From contig CAWBIJ010000002.1 of the NCBI GenBank assembly GCA_963788975.1, positions 248,001 to 312,000 on the forward strand: DNA of 64,000 nucleotides, written 5' to 3'. This DNA comes from VRUE01 sp963788975. Lineage in GTDB: Bacteria; Actinomycetota; Thermoleophilia; Solirubrobacterales; 70-9. The notes under the pieces are model-generated. The model was not told where the DNA came from and ran no database searches. It saw only the letters and a program-made list of their open reading frames with translations. This document shows positions 8,557-17,257 of this stretch, one piece after another (positions within the stretch are counted from its first letter, which is position 1; the number at the start of each line of letters is the position of its first letter). Position numbers and translations under genes: made by a program.

Positions 8557-9290
8557 CCCCGCATCCTCTCAAGCGAGGCCCGGACGGCAGCCTCGAACGC
8601 TTCGCGCGCCCCTTCCCGGTCCAGGGCGTCCAGCCCGGCCTCGGTGCTGCCACCCGGAGAAGCCACCGCCTCGCGCACGTGAGCCGGGTGCTTGATCCGC
8701 AGCAGCTCCGCCGTCCCAGCGGTCGCCTCGACCACCAGCTCTTTCGCCAGCTCCTCGTCCAGCCCCGCGTCGGCCCCGGCATCGGCCAGCGCCTCGACGG
8801 CCAGCGCCAGGTAGGCCGGCGCACATCCCATCACGGCGGTGGCGGCGTCGAACTGCTCGTCGGGCAGCTCCACCACGTGCCCGAGCAGATCGAGCAGTGC
8901 CCGCACCTCCGGCGAGGCAGTACCGGCGAGGCACAGCACTCCCTTGCGCACCTCGACCGCCACATTGGGCATCACCCGACTTGCGTCCGCGGCTGGGAAC
9001 GCGGCTTCGACTATCTCCAGCGAGGTGGCGCCGAGCAGCGAGAGCACCGCTTTCGCCCCCTGGAGCTCATCCGCGACTTCCCCCAGCCTCGCGGGCTTGA
9101 CCGCGAGGACGAGTAGGTCCGCCCTCTCGGCCAGCTCCGTATTCGAGTCAAGCGCCTCTCCGTCGACCTCGTCGGCTAGCCCTGCGGCCCGCCCAGAGCC
9201 GGAATCGGTGAACAGCAGCTCGGCCTCGCCGGCCCACCCGCGAGCCATCGCCGCAGCCATATTCCCAGACCCGCAGAAGCCGACAATCAC
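8553..9290 (-). CDS. proC: pyrroline-5-carboxylate reductase
   Basis: ProC reduces pyrroline-5-carboxylate to proline with NAD(P)H. The protein opens with the dinucleotide loop VGFCGSGNMAAAMARGW and contains VMPNVAVEV, GCAPAYLALAVEALADAG and the C-terminal VASPGGSTEAGL substrate-binding motif. I chose the GTG at 9290, giving 245 residues, because this places the nucleotide-binding strand at the very N-terminus. A longer frame exists upstream but adds non-conserved sequence. proC within the sepF-yggT cluster is a typical Gram-positive arrangement. Confidence 0.9.
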   Translation of the reverse strand: MIVGFCGSGNMAAAMARGWAGEAELLFTDSGSGRAAGLADEVDGEALDSNTELAERADLLVLAVKPARLGEVADELQGAKAVLSLLGATSLEIVEAAFPAADASRVMPNVAVEVRKGVLCLAGTASPEVRALLDLLGHVVELPDEQFDAATAVMGCAPAYLALAVEALADAGADAGLDEELAKELVVEATAGTAELLRIKHPAHVREAVASPGGSTEAGLDALDREGAREAFEAAVRASLERMRG

Positions 9291-9437
9291 AATCCGCAGC
9301 CTAGTCGTGGGTCGTGAGGAAGGGTCGGGTGCTCCTCCACGCGGCTTGTACTTTTTTGCCAGCAGCCAATCGCGGTCAGTGGCTAACGCCGACCGAAAAA
9401 GTTGAGCGAGGAGGTGCACTCGACCCTCCCCAACACG

Positions 9438-9974
9438 CTACGACTGGTTGAAGAACCCCTTGTCGATCAGCCGTGCCTTCTCCTCGGCCGAGACCTCGAC
9501 GTTGCGCGGGGAGAGCAGGAAGATCTTCTCGGCGATTCGCTGCATGCCGCCGTCGAGGGCGTAGGTCAGGCCAGAGCAAAAGTCGATCATCCGCTTCGAG
9601 AGCTCGTGATCGGTCGTCTGCAGGTTGAGGATCACCGGCACCGACCGTTTGAACTGGTCGGCGACCTGCTGAGCATCGTTGAAGTTGCGCGGGATGACCA
9701 GGTGGACCTGGACCTCGGAGTCGCCGTTGCCTACCGGGCGCAGGGTGCGCGTGCGGGTGGCCGAGATCGGCTCGTCGTCGGCGAAGATGTCGTCGATCTC
9801 ATCGCGCCGGGAGCGCCGCGATGAGGGCAGCCGACGCACGTGCGCCGATTCGCGCCTGGCTTCGATCTCCTCGTCGCCGAGGTCGAAGTCTTCCTCGTAC
9901 TCGGGACCGTGGTCGTGATCCTCGGCCAAGCCGAAGTAGACCAGCGCTCTATGCCATGTGTCGCGGATAGCCAT
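9438..9974 (-). CDS. sepF: cell division protein SepF
   Basis: SepF anchors FtsZ to the membrane and acts as an alternative to FtsA, which actinobacteria lack. The 178-residue protein has an N-terminal segment MAIRDTWHRALVYFGLAED likely to form the membrane-binding amphipathic helix. An acidic, arginine-rich linker follows to about residue 85. The SepF core contains HLVIPRNFNDAQQVADQF and DFCSGLTYALDGGMQRIAEKIFLLSP. The gene lies between yggS and proC. The roughly 147-bp gap downstream (9291-9437) holds a T-run but no convincing terminator stem. Confidence 0.95.
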   Translation of the reverse strand: MAIRDTWHRALVYFGLAEDHDHGPEYEEDFDLGDEEIEARRESAHVRRLPSSRRSRRDEIDDIFADDEPISATRTRTLRPVGNGDSEVQVHLVIPRNFNDAQQVADQFKRSVPVILNLQTTDHELSKRMIDFCSGLTYALDGGMQRIAEKIFLLSPRNVEVSAEEKARLIDKGFFNQS

Positions 9975-10033
9975 GGGTTTCCGCCTCTTTCGGCTCCAGC
10001 CGATCGAATCCTCTACGGATTATGGCTCAATCG

Positions 10034-10666
10034 TCACATGTAGAGGGCGGTGCCGAGCCTCACGATCGTCGCTCCCTCCTCGACCGCCACCCGCCAGTCC
10101 TGCGAGGTGCCCATCGAGAGCCGCTCCAGCCCGTGCTCGGCAGCGAGCCCGGCGAGGCGGGCGAAATGCGGTCGCGAGTCCTCGGGGGCCTGGCTGAAGG
10201 GCGGCATCGTCATCAGGCCGGAGACGCGTACTGGGCAGCGCTCGAGGAAAGCGCCGAGCTCACTCGGCACCACTCCGCCCTTGCCCTCCTCGCCGGCGAC
10301 GTTGACCTCGACCAGAACCTCGGTCTCGGTGTCGCCGTGGCGGCGCAGCTGCTCCAGCACCGACTCGGTGGCGACCGAGTGGATCAGGCGGCAGGCCGGG
10401 AGCAGTTGCTTCACCTTGCGGCTCTGCAGGTTGCCGATGAAGTCCCACTCGAAGTCCGCGCCCCAGCGCTCCTGCTTGACGGCCAGGTCCTGCTGGCGGT
10501 TCTCCCCCACCAGTCGTACGCCGGCCTCGGCGAGGGCGCCCATCTCCTCCGATGGCACGTACTTGCTGGCGGCGAGAATCTCGACTCCATCGCCCGCCGC
10601 GAAGCGCACCTGCTCCAGGTTGGTGGCGATCTTCGCCGGATCGAGGCCGTGGATCAGTCCCGGCAC
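10034..10666 (-). CDS. YggS-family pyridoxal 5'-phosphate homeostasis protein
   Basis: The family (PLPBP/ProSC) binds PLP without known catalysis and buffers vitamin B6 and amino acid pools. The protein is an alanine-racemase-like barrel of 210 residues. The PLP lysine is in LAASKYVPSEEM (about residue 35), with GENRQQDLAVKQ, WDFIGNLQSRKVKQL, VNVAGEEGKGGV and the phosphate-binding LSMGTSQDWRVAVEEGATIVRLG. The GTG at 10666 begins one base after the pgeF stop and was preferred because upstream sequence in this frame is antisense to pgeF. Synteny with sepF and pgeF is typical. Confidence 0.92.
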   Translation of the reverse strand: MPGLIHGLDPAKIATNLEQVRFAAGDGVEILAASKYVPSEEMGALAEAGVRLVGENRQQDLAVKQERWGADFEWDFIGNLQSRKVKQLLPACRLIHSVATESVLEQLRRHGDTETEVLVEVNVAGEEGKGGVVPSELGAFLERCPVRVSGLMTMPPFSQAPEDSRPHFARLAGLAAEHGLERLSMGTSQDWRVAVEEGATIVRLGTALYM

Positions 10667-10667
10667 G

Positions 10668-11333
10668 TCAAGGCCTCTCCCCGGTGAGCCAAACGAGGCC
10701 CCCCTGACGGCCAGGATCGCCGTCGCGCCTGTGCGAGAAGAAGAGCTCCTCCTCGCAACGCGTGCAGAGGCCGGCGATCTCGACCTCTTCCACGCCCGCC
10801 TGCCGCAACTGCTGCCGGGCCACCTCAGGGAGGTCGAGCATTCGCCCCGAGGAGATCCCATCGCCGAGGCCGGGGAATGCCGCGAGCACCTCGTCGCCGA
10901 CCTCATAGCAGCACGGACCGATCCCGGGGCCGACCGCCGCCGCCGTGGCGTCGACCGCCTCGACGCCGCAGGCGACGATTCCCGCCGCCAGGCCACGCCA
11001 GCCGCAGTGGAGGATCGCCGCTCCCCCCGGCCCGGCGACGGCGAGGGGCAGGCAGTCGGCCGTGTAGACCAGACCGGCCATGCCCGGTGACCGGATCACG
11101 TGCCCGTCGACCTCGGCAGGGCCCGTGGCTGCATCGCTGCCTTCATGAAAGGCCAGTTCAGTGCCGTGAACCTGCCGACCGTGGAAGACGTGCGCGGAGG
11201 CGATGCCGATGGCGGCGACGGCACGTTCGTGGCTTTCCTTCAGCGATCCGGCTGTCCGGGTCGTGAAGGCCGCTGTCGCGCCCGTTAGACGCGCCTCCAA
11301 CCAGCGCACCCCGTTCGCCTCACGCCACTCCAT
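10668..11333 (-). CDS. pgeF: PgeF/YfiH-type multicopper-oxidase-fold protein (peptidoglycan editing factor family)
   Basis: Members of this family were long called laccase-domain proteins. The E. coli member removes mis-incorporated serine-containing peptidoglycan precursors, and other members show purine nucleoside phosphorylase or adenosine deaminase activity. The metal-binding residues are in FHGRQVHG, YTADCLPLAVAG, AILHCGWRGL and GPGIGPCCYEVG, and FFSHRRDGDPGRQGG closes the protein, which at 221 residues is near family length. It overlaps the cca 3' end by 14 bp. Which substrate it acts on here cannot be decided from sequence. Confidence 0.9.
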   Translation of the reverse strand: MEWREANGVRWLEARLTGATAAFTTRTAGSLKESHERAVAAIGIASAHVFHGRQVHGTELAFHEGSDAATGPAEVDGHVIRSPGMAGLVYTADCLPLAVAGPGGAAILHCGWRGLAAGIVACGVEAVDATAAAVGPGIGPCCYEVGDEVLAAFPGLGDGISSGRMLDLPEVARQQLRQAGVEEVEIAGLCTRCEEELFFSHRRDGDPGRQGGLVWLTGERP

Positions 11334-12435
11334 CGTCCCCCCGCGCGGCGGCGAGGGCGACCTCCAGCTCGCGCTGGCGCCCCTCGATCTCGCCGTCCAG
11401 CTTGCGACGCAGCGCCCAGTCGAGGCCGCGCCCGACGGCGGGTCCCTGCGGGATCCCGGCGGCGATTAGGTCCTCCCCATCGATCTCGAGCGACACCGTG
11501 CTCCATTCGAGCAGGTACTCGTCGAGCCATTCGGCCCCCAGCGCCCTAGCCAGCACCAGCTCGACAGGGTCGTGGCGGCGGGCCTGCTCGACGCCTTCCG
11601 AGCGTCGCTCCGGACGCGCAGCGGCGAGCTCCTCCTCGCCCCCCCGCGGTCCCAGCGCCGCCCTCAGCACCGTAATGGCGCGGGGAGCAGCCTCGCGCCA
11701 GGGCGGTGCCGAGAGCAGGTCCGCCACCCGCCCGGCGAGCTCGATCCCGCCCGGCCGCACCTCCACCAATTCCCACTCGGTGAGCAGACGGAACCCACGT
11801 GCCGGCTCGGACTCGGCGGCCAGGCGCAGCAGGTCCGCCTGCTGGCGGTCGGCTGAGACCGTGCCGAGATCCGCCGCCCGCAGCAGCGCTAGGGTTTCCG
11901 GCTCGACCTCGAAGCCGAAGCGAGCCGCGTAACGGGCGGCGCGCAGCGCTCGCGTCGGGTCGTCCTCGAAGGAGCGGTGATGGAGGATGCGCAGCAGGCC
12001 GGCGTCGAGGTCGGCCCGGCCGCCGTGGGGGTCGACCAGCTCGCGGTCCCCCTGCAATGGGATCGCCATCGCGTTGATCGTGAAGTCGCGTCGGGAGAGG
12101 TCGGCCTCGAGATCGGCGGCGGACTCCACCACGGGGAGAGCGCCGGGCTGTGGGTAGGTCTCGGCGCGGGCGGAGGCGATGTCGATCTCGTGACCGTCGA
12201 GCTTGACCTTGGCGGTGGCGAAGCGCTCGTGCTCGACCACGTCGGCGCCGAGTCTGGTGGCGAGGGCGGCGGCGTCGCCGACGACGACGAGGTCGATGTC
12301 CCCACGTGCGCAACCAAGCAGCAGGTCGCGCACGGCTCCGCCGACCAGGTACACGGGCCGCTCGCCGGCCGCGCCGGCGACCTCCTCCAGCTCCGGGTAG
12401 GCGCTTCGCAGCGCCGCGAGCAGATCGTCAATCAC
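11320..12435 (-). CDS. CCA-adding enzyme / tRNA nucleotidyltransferase (class II)
   Basis: The enzyme adds or repairs the 3' CCA end of tRNA; relatives are A-adding enzymes or poly(A) polymerases. Motif A is YLVGGAVRDLLLG with DIDLVV carrying the two catalytic Asp residues. Motif B/C (LSRRDFTINAMAI), the RILHHRSFEDDPTRALRAARYAARFGF block and a helical C-terminal half follow. At 371 residues it is shorter than common actinobacterial forms with an HD domain, and I see no HD motif. The ATG at 12435 overlaps the 3' end of hisF (12432), so it is coupled to histidine genes without an obvious functional link. Confidence 0.88.
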   Translation of the reverse strand: MIDDLLAALRSAYPELEEVAGAAGERPVYLVGGAVRDLLLGCARGDIDLVVVGDAAALATRLGADVVEHERFATAKVKLDGHEIDIASARAETYPQPGALPVVESAADLEADLSRRDFTINAMAIPLQGDRELVDPHGGRADLDAGLLRILHHRSFEDDPTRALRAARYAARFGFEVEPETLALLRAADLGTVSADRQQADLLRLAAESEPARGFRLLTEWELVEVRPGGIELAGRVADLLSAPPWREAAPRAITVLRAALGPRGGEEELAAARPERRSEGVEQARRHDPVELVLARALGAEWLDEYLLEWSTVSLEIDGEDLIAAGIPQGPAVGRGLDWALRRKLDGEIEGRQRELEVALAAARGDDGVA

Positions 12436-13190
12436 GTTCGCACCGGAATGCCGGCCGCGGCGAGGTGCTCCTTCGCCTCCTGCACTCGGTACTCGCCGTA
12501 GTGGAATATCGAAGCGCAGAGGACGGCGTCGGCGTGGCCCTCGACAATCGCCTCGCTGAGGTGATCGAGGTTGCCCGCTCCGCCCGAGGCGATCACCGGC
12601 ACCGAGACGGCATCGGCGACCGCCCGGGTCAACTCGAGGTCGTAACCGTCGTTGGTGCCGTCGCGGTCCATGCTGGTGAGCAGCACCTCCCCCACCCCGC
12701 GCTCGACCGCCTCCCCCGCCCAGGCCACCGCGTCGCGCCCCTCGACCTGCTTGCGGCCCCCGTTGACGTAAACACCCCAGCGGCCGTCCTCACGTTTGGC
12801 GTCGATCGCGATCACCACGCACTGGGCGCCGAACTGATCGGCGAGCTCGCTTAGCAACTCGGGTCGGGCGAGCGCGGCCGAGTTGACCGAGACCTTGTCG
12901 GCGCCGGCGTCGAGCACCGACTGGGCGTCCTCCACCGAGCGGATGCCGCCGCCGATCGTGAAGGGGATGAAGACGTTGTCGGCGGTGCGCCGGGCAAGTT
13001 GGACGATCGTCTCGCGCTCCTCGTGGGAGGCGGTGATGTCGAGGAAGATGAGCTCGTCCGCCCCCTCGGCGTCATAGCGCTCGGCCAGCTCGACCGGGTC
13101 ACCGGCGTCGCGCAAGCCGACGAAGTTGGTGCCCTTGACGACGCGCCCGGCGTCGACGTCGAGGCATGGGATGACGCGCTTCAGGACCAT
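12432..13190 (-). CDS. hisF: imidazole glycerol phosphate synthase, cyclase subunit
   Basis: HisF uses ammonia from HisH and the substrate PRFAR to form imidazole glycerol phosphate and AICAR. The 252-residue TIM barrel starts MVLKRVIPCLDVDAGRVVKG, with the catalytic Asp in CLDVD and the second in DRDGTNDGYDL. It also has FTIGGGIRSVEDA and VIASGGAGNLDHL. I chose the ATG at 13190 because MVLKRVIPCLD is the family start; a GTG two codons upstream is possible. It follows hisA by 19 bp and overlaps cca by 4 bp. Confidence 0.95.
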   Translation of the reverse strand: MVLKRVIPCLDVDAGRVVKGTNFVGLRDAGDPVELAERYDAEGADELIFLDITASHEERETIVQLARRTADNVFIPFTIGGGIRSVEDAQSVLDAGADKVSVNSAALARPELLSELADQFGAQCVVIAIDAKREDGRWGVYVNGGRKQVEGRDAVAWAGEAVERGVGEVLLTSMDRDGTNDGYDLELTRAVADAVSVPVIASGGAGNLDHLSEAIVEGHADAVLCASIFHYGEYRVQEAKEHLAAAGIPVRT

Positions 13191-13209
13191 GGACACAGCG
13201 TAGAAGGGA

Positions 13210-13950
13210 TCAGGCAAGCGCCACGATCGCTTCGGCGACATCGAACTTTCGCTCGTAGAGAGCGCGACCGACGATTGCGCCTTCGACGTTTGGCTGCGCT
13301 TCGCTGGCCAGCGCTTCGAGGTGTGGGAGCGTGCCGACCCCCCCGGAGGCGATCACGTGCGCCTTGGTCGCCGCGGCGATCCGGTTCAGCTCGCCGATGG
13401 CCGGTCCCTCCATCGTCCCGTCGACCTCGATTGCAGTGCAGAGGAAGCGGGTGGCGCCGCGCTCGCTCAACTGGGCCACGGCGTCAGCGACGTCGACGTC
13501 GCTGACTTCGGTCCAGCCGGCCAGCGAGACCTTGCCGTCGCGGGCGTCGACAGAAACGACGACGCGCTCCCCGTGCTCCTCCAGGGCTACGGCAAGGAAC
13601 TCAGGATCTCGCAACGCCGCCGTGCCGATCACGACTCGCTCCGCCCCCGCTTCTAGCGCTGATGCGGCCGACTGGGGATCGCGCAGGCCGCCACCGACCT
13701 GGATTGGACACTCGACCGCGGTAGCGATCCGCCTGATCGCGTCAAGGTTCTGAGGGGAGCCGGCCTTCGCCCCGTCGAGGTCGACGACGTGGAGGAACTC
13801 GGCTCCTTCGCTGGCCCAGCGGACCGCGGCGTCGACAGGGTCGGCGTCGTAGGCCGTCTCGCGCTCGTAATCGCCCTGGGTCAGGCGCACGGCCTGGCCG
13901 CCGCGAATGTCGATCGCCGGGTAGAGGATCACGGCCGTCTGGTCCCCCAT
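13210..13950 (-). CDS. hisA: ProFAR isomerase (HisA)
   Basis: HisA performs the Amadori rearrangement of ProFAR to PRFAR in histidine synthesis. The protein is a half-barrel duplication of 246 residues. The catalytic Asp is in ILYPAIDIRGGQAVRL and the second in FLCTAIEVDGTMEGPAIGEL; phosphate-binding IQVGGGLRDPQS and VIASGGVGTL are present. The ATG at 13950 gives MGDQTAVILYPAID; an internal start five codons on would also fit. In some actinobacteria the homologue (PriA) also serves tryptophan synthesis, which cannot be judged here. It is separated from hisH by about 130 bp containing a structured repeat. Confidence 0.93.
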   Translation of the reverse strand: MGDQTAVILYPAIDIRGGQAVRLTQGDYERETAYDADPVDAAVRWASEGAEFLHVVDLDGAKAGSPQNLDAIRRIATAVECPIQVGGGLRDPQSAASALEAGAERVVIGTAALRDPEFLAVALEEHGERVVVSVDARDGKVSLAGWTEVSDVDVADAVAQLSERGATRFLCTAIEVDGTMEGPAIGELNRIAAATKAHVIASGGVGTLPHLEALASEAQPNVEGAIVGRALYERKFDVAEAIVALA

Positions 13951-13964
13951 GGTGTGCGTCCGAG

Positions 13965-14061
13965 GGCGCTCCAGGCCAAGCCTGGCAAGGACGCAGGGTG
14001 CAGCGCTTGCTGACTGCAAGCGCAAACCCGAGGACACCGCCAGGCGCCGGTCTGGGGCGTC
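13965..14061 (+). repeat. structured intergenic repeat, family 1 copy A
   Basis: This roughly 97-nt element between hisH and hisA has an outer stem (13965-13977 with 14049-14061). All 13 pairs form if G-U pairs are allowed on plus-strand RNA. A perfect central hairpin is made of GCGCTTGC and GCAAGCGC. The block GCAAGGACGCAGGG and the block GAGGAC...GCGCCGG are shared, in the same order and spacing, with the element at 45602-45702, while the central and outer stems differ in sequence but keep pairing. Orientation is assigned to plus because the wobble pairs work only on that strand. Function is unknown. Confidence 0.6.
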
Positions 14062-14083
14062 ATTCGGGCGTGCAGCATGGGGA

Positions 14084-14719
14084 TCAGCCGGCCGAGGCCG
14101 GCACTGAGACGCAGATGCCGGCGAAGTTGGCCAGCAGCCGCAGGCCGGCCGCGCTCGACTTCTCAGGGTGGAACTGGACGCCGAAGACGTTGCCGCGCTC
14201 GGCGGCGCAGGCGAAGCGGGCGCCGTAGGCGGCGCTGCCCAGCACATCGCTCGCCTCAGGCCGCGGCCCGAAAGAGTGGACGAGGTAGAAAGGCGTCTCG
14301 CTCTCGATCCCCTCGGTCAGACGCGACTCCTTCTCCCAGCGCACGGGAGACCACCCGATGTGAGGGATCTTGAGGCCGGGAGCGTCCAGCTCGGCAACCT
14401 CACCGTGGAGCAGGCCGAGGCCGGTGCCGCCCCCCAGCTCGGTGGTCGAGTCGAAGAGCAACTGCAGGCCGAGGCAGATGCCGAGGATCGGCACGCCGGC
14501 CTCCTCGCGCTCGGCGATCAAGTCGTCCAGTCCACGCTCGCGGATCCGCTCCATCGCCTTCGGGAAGGCGCCAACCCCCGGCAGGATCACCCCGTCCGCG
14601 GCCCGCACCTCGACCGGGTCGGCGCTGATCGTCGCGGTCGCGCCGACGTGCTCCAGCGCCTTCTCGACCGAGCGCAGGTTGCCGACGCCGTAATCGAGGA
14701 TGGCTATCCGAGCGCTCAC
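14084..14719 (-). CDS. hisH: imidazole glycerol phosphate synthase, glutamine amidotransferase subunit
   Basis: HisH is the class I glutaminase that channels ammonia to HisF. The triad is visible as Cys82 in LGICLGLQLLFD plus His and Glu in VQFHPEKSSAAG. The N-terminus IAILDYGVGNLRSVEKAL and VILPGVGAF (oxyanion region) are typical. A GTG at 14719 overlaps the hisB stop by 4 bp, giving 211 residues. The gene ends about 130 bp before hisA. Confidence 0.94.
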   Translation of the reverse strand: MSARIAILDYGVGNLRSVEKALEHVGATATISADPVEVRAADGVILPGVGAFPKAMERIRERGLDDLIAEREEAGVPILGICLGLQLLFDSTTELGGGTGLGLLHGEVAELDAPGLKIPHIGWSPVRWEKESRLTEGIESETPFYLVHSFGPRPEASDVLGSAAYGARFACAAERGNVFGVQFHPEKSSAAGLRLLANFAGICVSVPASAG

Positions 14720-15306
14720 TCGCTCAGCGTACCCTTGGTCGAGGGCACCCCGCTCTCCTCGGGGTCGATCGAGACCGCGACCCGGAGCGCCCGCGCGAAG
14801 GCCTTGAAGCAGGCCTCGATCATGTGGTGTGCGTTGCTGCCGTAGCGCACCGAGACGTGCAGGGTCAGCTTGGCGCTGTTGGCGACGGCGCGGAAGAACT
14901 CCTCGGCCAGCTCGGTGTCGAAGCCGGCGATCGAGGTTGTGGGCAGCTCGGCGTCGAAGACGCAGAGAGGGCGGCCGGAGATGTCGATCGCACACTCGGC
15001 CAGCGACTCGTCCATCGGCACCACGGCAGCGCCGTATCGCCTGATCCCGGCCCGGTCGCCAAGCGCCTCGTCGAGCGCCTGGCCGAGCACGATGCCTACG
15101 TCCTCGACCGTGTGGTGGGCGCCGGTCTCGAGGTCACCACTGGCCTCGACCCTCAGACCGAGCTTGCCGTGACGGGCGAGCAGGTCCAGCATGTGATCTA
15201 GGAAGCCGACCCCGGTCGCGGCACTCGCCTCTCCCCCATCGAGGTCGAGCGAGAGCCGGATCTGCGTCTCGGCGGTGCTGCGCTCCTTTTCAGCTGTGCG
15301 GCTCAT
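14716..15306 (-). CDS. hisB: imidazoleglycerol-phosphate dehydratase
   Basis: HisB dehydrates imidazole glycerol phosphate to imidazole acetol phosphate using bound manganese. The 196-residue monofunctional enzyme has the metal-binding repeats GFLDHMLDLLARHG and GAHHTVEDVGIVLGQAL in the first half and ANSAKLTLHV plus GSNAHHMIEACFKAFARAL in the second. There is no HisB-N phosphatase domain, so histidinol-phosphatase must be encoded elsewhere. The ATG overlaps the hisD stop and the stop overlaps the hisH GTG. Confidence 0.95.
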   Translation of the reverse strand: MSRTAEKERSTAETQIRLSLDLDGGEASAATGVGFLDHMLDLLARHGKLGLRVEASGDLETGAHHTVEDVGIVLGQALDEALGDRAGIRRYGAAVVPMDESLAECAIDISGRPLCVFDAELPTTSIAGFDTELAEEFFRAVANSAKLTLHVSVRYGSNAHHMIEACFKAFARALRVAVSIDPEESGVPSTKGTLSE

Positions 15307-16580
15307 GATCTAGCTCTAATCATCGCCGACTCGCCGTGGACGGGGAATCCCTCCGCCCGCGCGATCGTGTCGACGTGCGGTGCAAGCTTCGCCGCCGCCT
15401 CGGCCGAAACCTCCACGGTCGAGATCTTGCGACGAAAGACATGTGGACCGAGTGGGCCGGAGAAACGCCCAGCCCCGCCTGTCGGCAGAACGTGATTCGA
15501 GCCGGCGGCGTAGTCGCCGAAGGCGGTGGCGCTGTAGCGACCGACGAAGACGCATCCCGCCGTCGTCACCTGGTTGGCGAGCAGCGCCGCATCCTCCTCC
15601 ATCAGCTCGAGGTGCTCGGGCGCGAAGGCATTGGCGAGATCGATCGCATCGCTCAGGTCTGAGACGAGGACCGAGGCAAGCGGAGCGTCGCCGATGTCAG
15701 GACGTTCGGTCGCCAGTCGTTCGGTCGCGTCGATCACGCCTGTCAGCACCGCCTCCTCGACCGCGACGACAAGCAGCGGCCCGTCAGCGCCGTGCTCAGC
15801 CTGGGCGCAGAGATCGAGCGCCGCCCACTCGGGATCGGTGTCATGTCCGGCAACCAGCATCAGCTCAGAGGGCCCGGCGAGCGAGTCGATTCCCACCTGG
15901 CCGTAGACGGCGCGCTTCGCTTCGCGCACCCAGGCGTTCCCCGGGCCGGCAACGACGTCGACCGGTGCCACCGACTCGGTTCCGTAGGCAAGGGCGAAGA
16001 TCGCCTGCGCCCCGCCCATCGCGTAGATCTCGGTGACCCCACAGAGGGCGGCAGCAGCCAGGACGAGCGGGGCGATCTCGCCATCTGGCCCCGGCGGGGT
16101 GGCGAGCACGAGTCGCTCGACACCCGCGACCCGGGCGGGAATTGCACACATCAGCACGCTCGACGGGTAGGCGGCGCGACCGCCCGGCGCATAGACGCCG
16201 GCGGCATGGACGGGAGACTCGCGCACTGCGACGCTCTGCCCCTGCGGCAGCTCGGCGCGTCGCGGTGTGCGATCGAGCTGGGCCTCCGCGACGGCTCCTA
16301 CATTGGCCACAGCAACCTCGAGCGACTCGCGCAGGCCGGTGTCGACGCCGGCCAGCGCCTCCTCGGCGGCGGTCGGCTCTACTTGCAGAGCCAGCGACTC
16401 CGCGGGACGCTCGGTCGCATCGAAGCGTGCAGTGAGGCGCAGCAACGCCTCGTCGCCGCCCTCGCGAACCTCTCGTTCGATCGAGCTCACGTCGGGCTCG
16501 GCGGCGGCTTCGACCGCCCAGCCACGAATCGCCGCTCCCGTTGGGTCCGCTCCGACCCACTCGAAGCGTCGCGTCCTCAT
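15303..16580 (-). CDS. hisD: histidinol dehydrogenase
   Basis: HisD oxidises histidinol twice to histidine using NAD and zinc. The 425-residue protein has PGGRAAYPSSVLMCAIPARVAG, VAGPGNAWVREAKRAVYG, the signature region around IDSLAGPSELMLVAG and the C-terminal SNHVLPTGGAGRFSG with a zinc-ligand His. The catalytic His region NAFAPEHLELM is intact. It overlaps hisG upstream and hisB downstream by 4 bp each, consistent with coupled expression. Confidence 0.95.
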   Translation of the reverse strand: MRTRRFEWVGADPTGAAIRGWAVEAAAEPDVSSIEREVREGGDEALLRLTARFDATERPAESLALQVEPTAAEEALAGVDTGLRESLEVAVANVGAVAEAQLDRTPRRAELPQGQSVAVRESPVHAAGVYAPGGRAAYPSSVLMCAIPARVAGVERLVLATPPGPDGEIAPLVLAAAALCGVTEIYAMGGAQAIFALAYGTESVAPVDVVAGPGNAWVREAKRAVYGQVGIDSLAGPSELMLVAGHDTDPEWAALDLCAQAEHGADGPLLVVAVEEAVLTGVIDATERLATERPDIGDAPLASVLVSDLSDAIDLANAFAPEHLELMEEDAALLANQVTTAGCVFVGRYSATAFGDYAAGSNHVLPTGGAGRFSGPLGPHVFRRKISTVEVSAEAAAKLAPHVDTIARAEGFPVHGESAMIRARS

Positions 16581-17257
16581 CGCGCCGTCGCCTCTCTCAG
16601 CTTCCTTGCCAGCTCGTCGACCTCTTCCCCGCGCAGCTTGTGCGCGACCCGGTTGGCGACGAAGCGGGCAGTGCAGACGAGGATCTCCTCGCGCACCTCG
16701 AGGTCGTTCTCTTCCAGGGTGCGCCCGGTGGCGACCAGGTCGACGATGCCGTCGGCGAGGCCGATCAGGGGCGCCAGCTCGACCGAGCCCTTGACCTCAA
16801 TTACCTCGGCCTGGTGTCCGGTGCTCTCGAAGTGGCGCTGGGCAATCCGCGGGTACTTGGTCGCAATCCGCATCATGCCGAGGCGGCGCTCGGACTCGCC
16901 GAGGCGCTCGTCGTCCTTGCGGCCGGCGAGGACCATGCGGCAACGTCCGTAGCCGAGGTCGAGCATCTCGTAGACGACCCGGTCGGACTGCTCGAGCAGC
17001 ACGTCCTTGCCGGTGATGCCGACGTCAGCGGCGCCAGCCTCGACGTAGGTGGGCACGTCAGAGGGGCGCATCGTCACCAAGGTCACTTCGGAACCGGGGA
17101 AGATCAGCGCCCGCGACTCGCCGCGCGCCGCCGTCGTATCGATCCCGACCGCGTCCAGCGCGTCCAGCGTCCCCTCTAAGAGGGAGCCGCGGGGAACCGC
17201 GATCTTGAGCGGCCCGTCGGCCTTGGCCCGGGCCGTGCCGGCGACCTCGACGCTCAC
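16577..17257 (-). CDS. hisG: ATP phosphoribosyltransferase, short form catalytic subunit
   Basis: HisG commits ATP and PRPP to histidine synthesis. At 226 residues it lacks the C-terminal ACT-like regulatory domain of the long form, so it should need HisZ, which is encoded immediately upstream. Typical blocks are KIAVPRGSLLEGTLDAL, ADVGITGKDVLLEQ and the PRPP-binding EVKGSVELAPLIGLADGIVDLVATGRTLEENDL. The first 16 residues are not conserved; a later start is possible. It overlaps hisZ and hisD by 4 bp each. Confidence 0.94.
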   Translation of the reverse strand: MSVEVAGTARAKADGPLKIAVPRGSLLEGTLDALDAVGIDTTAARGESRALIFPGSEVTLVTMRPSDVPTYVEAGAADVGITGKDVLLEQSDRVVYEMLDLGYGRCRMVLAGRKDDERLGESERRLGMMRIATKYPRIAQRHFESTGHQAEVIEVKGSVELAPLIGLADGIVDLVATGRTLEENDLEVREEILVCTARFVANRVAHKLRGEEVDELARKLREATAR

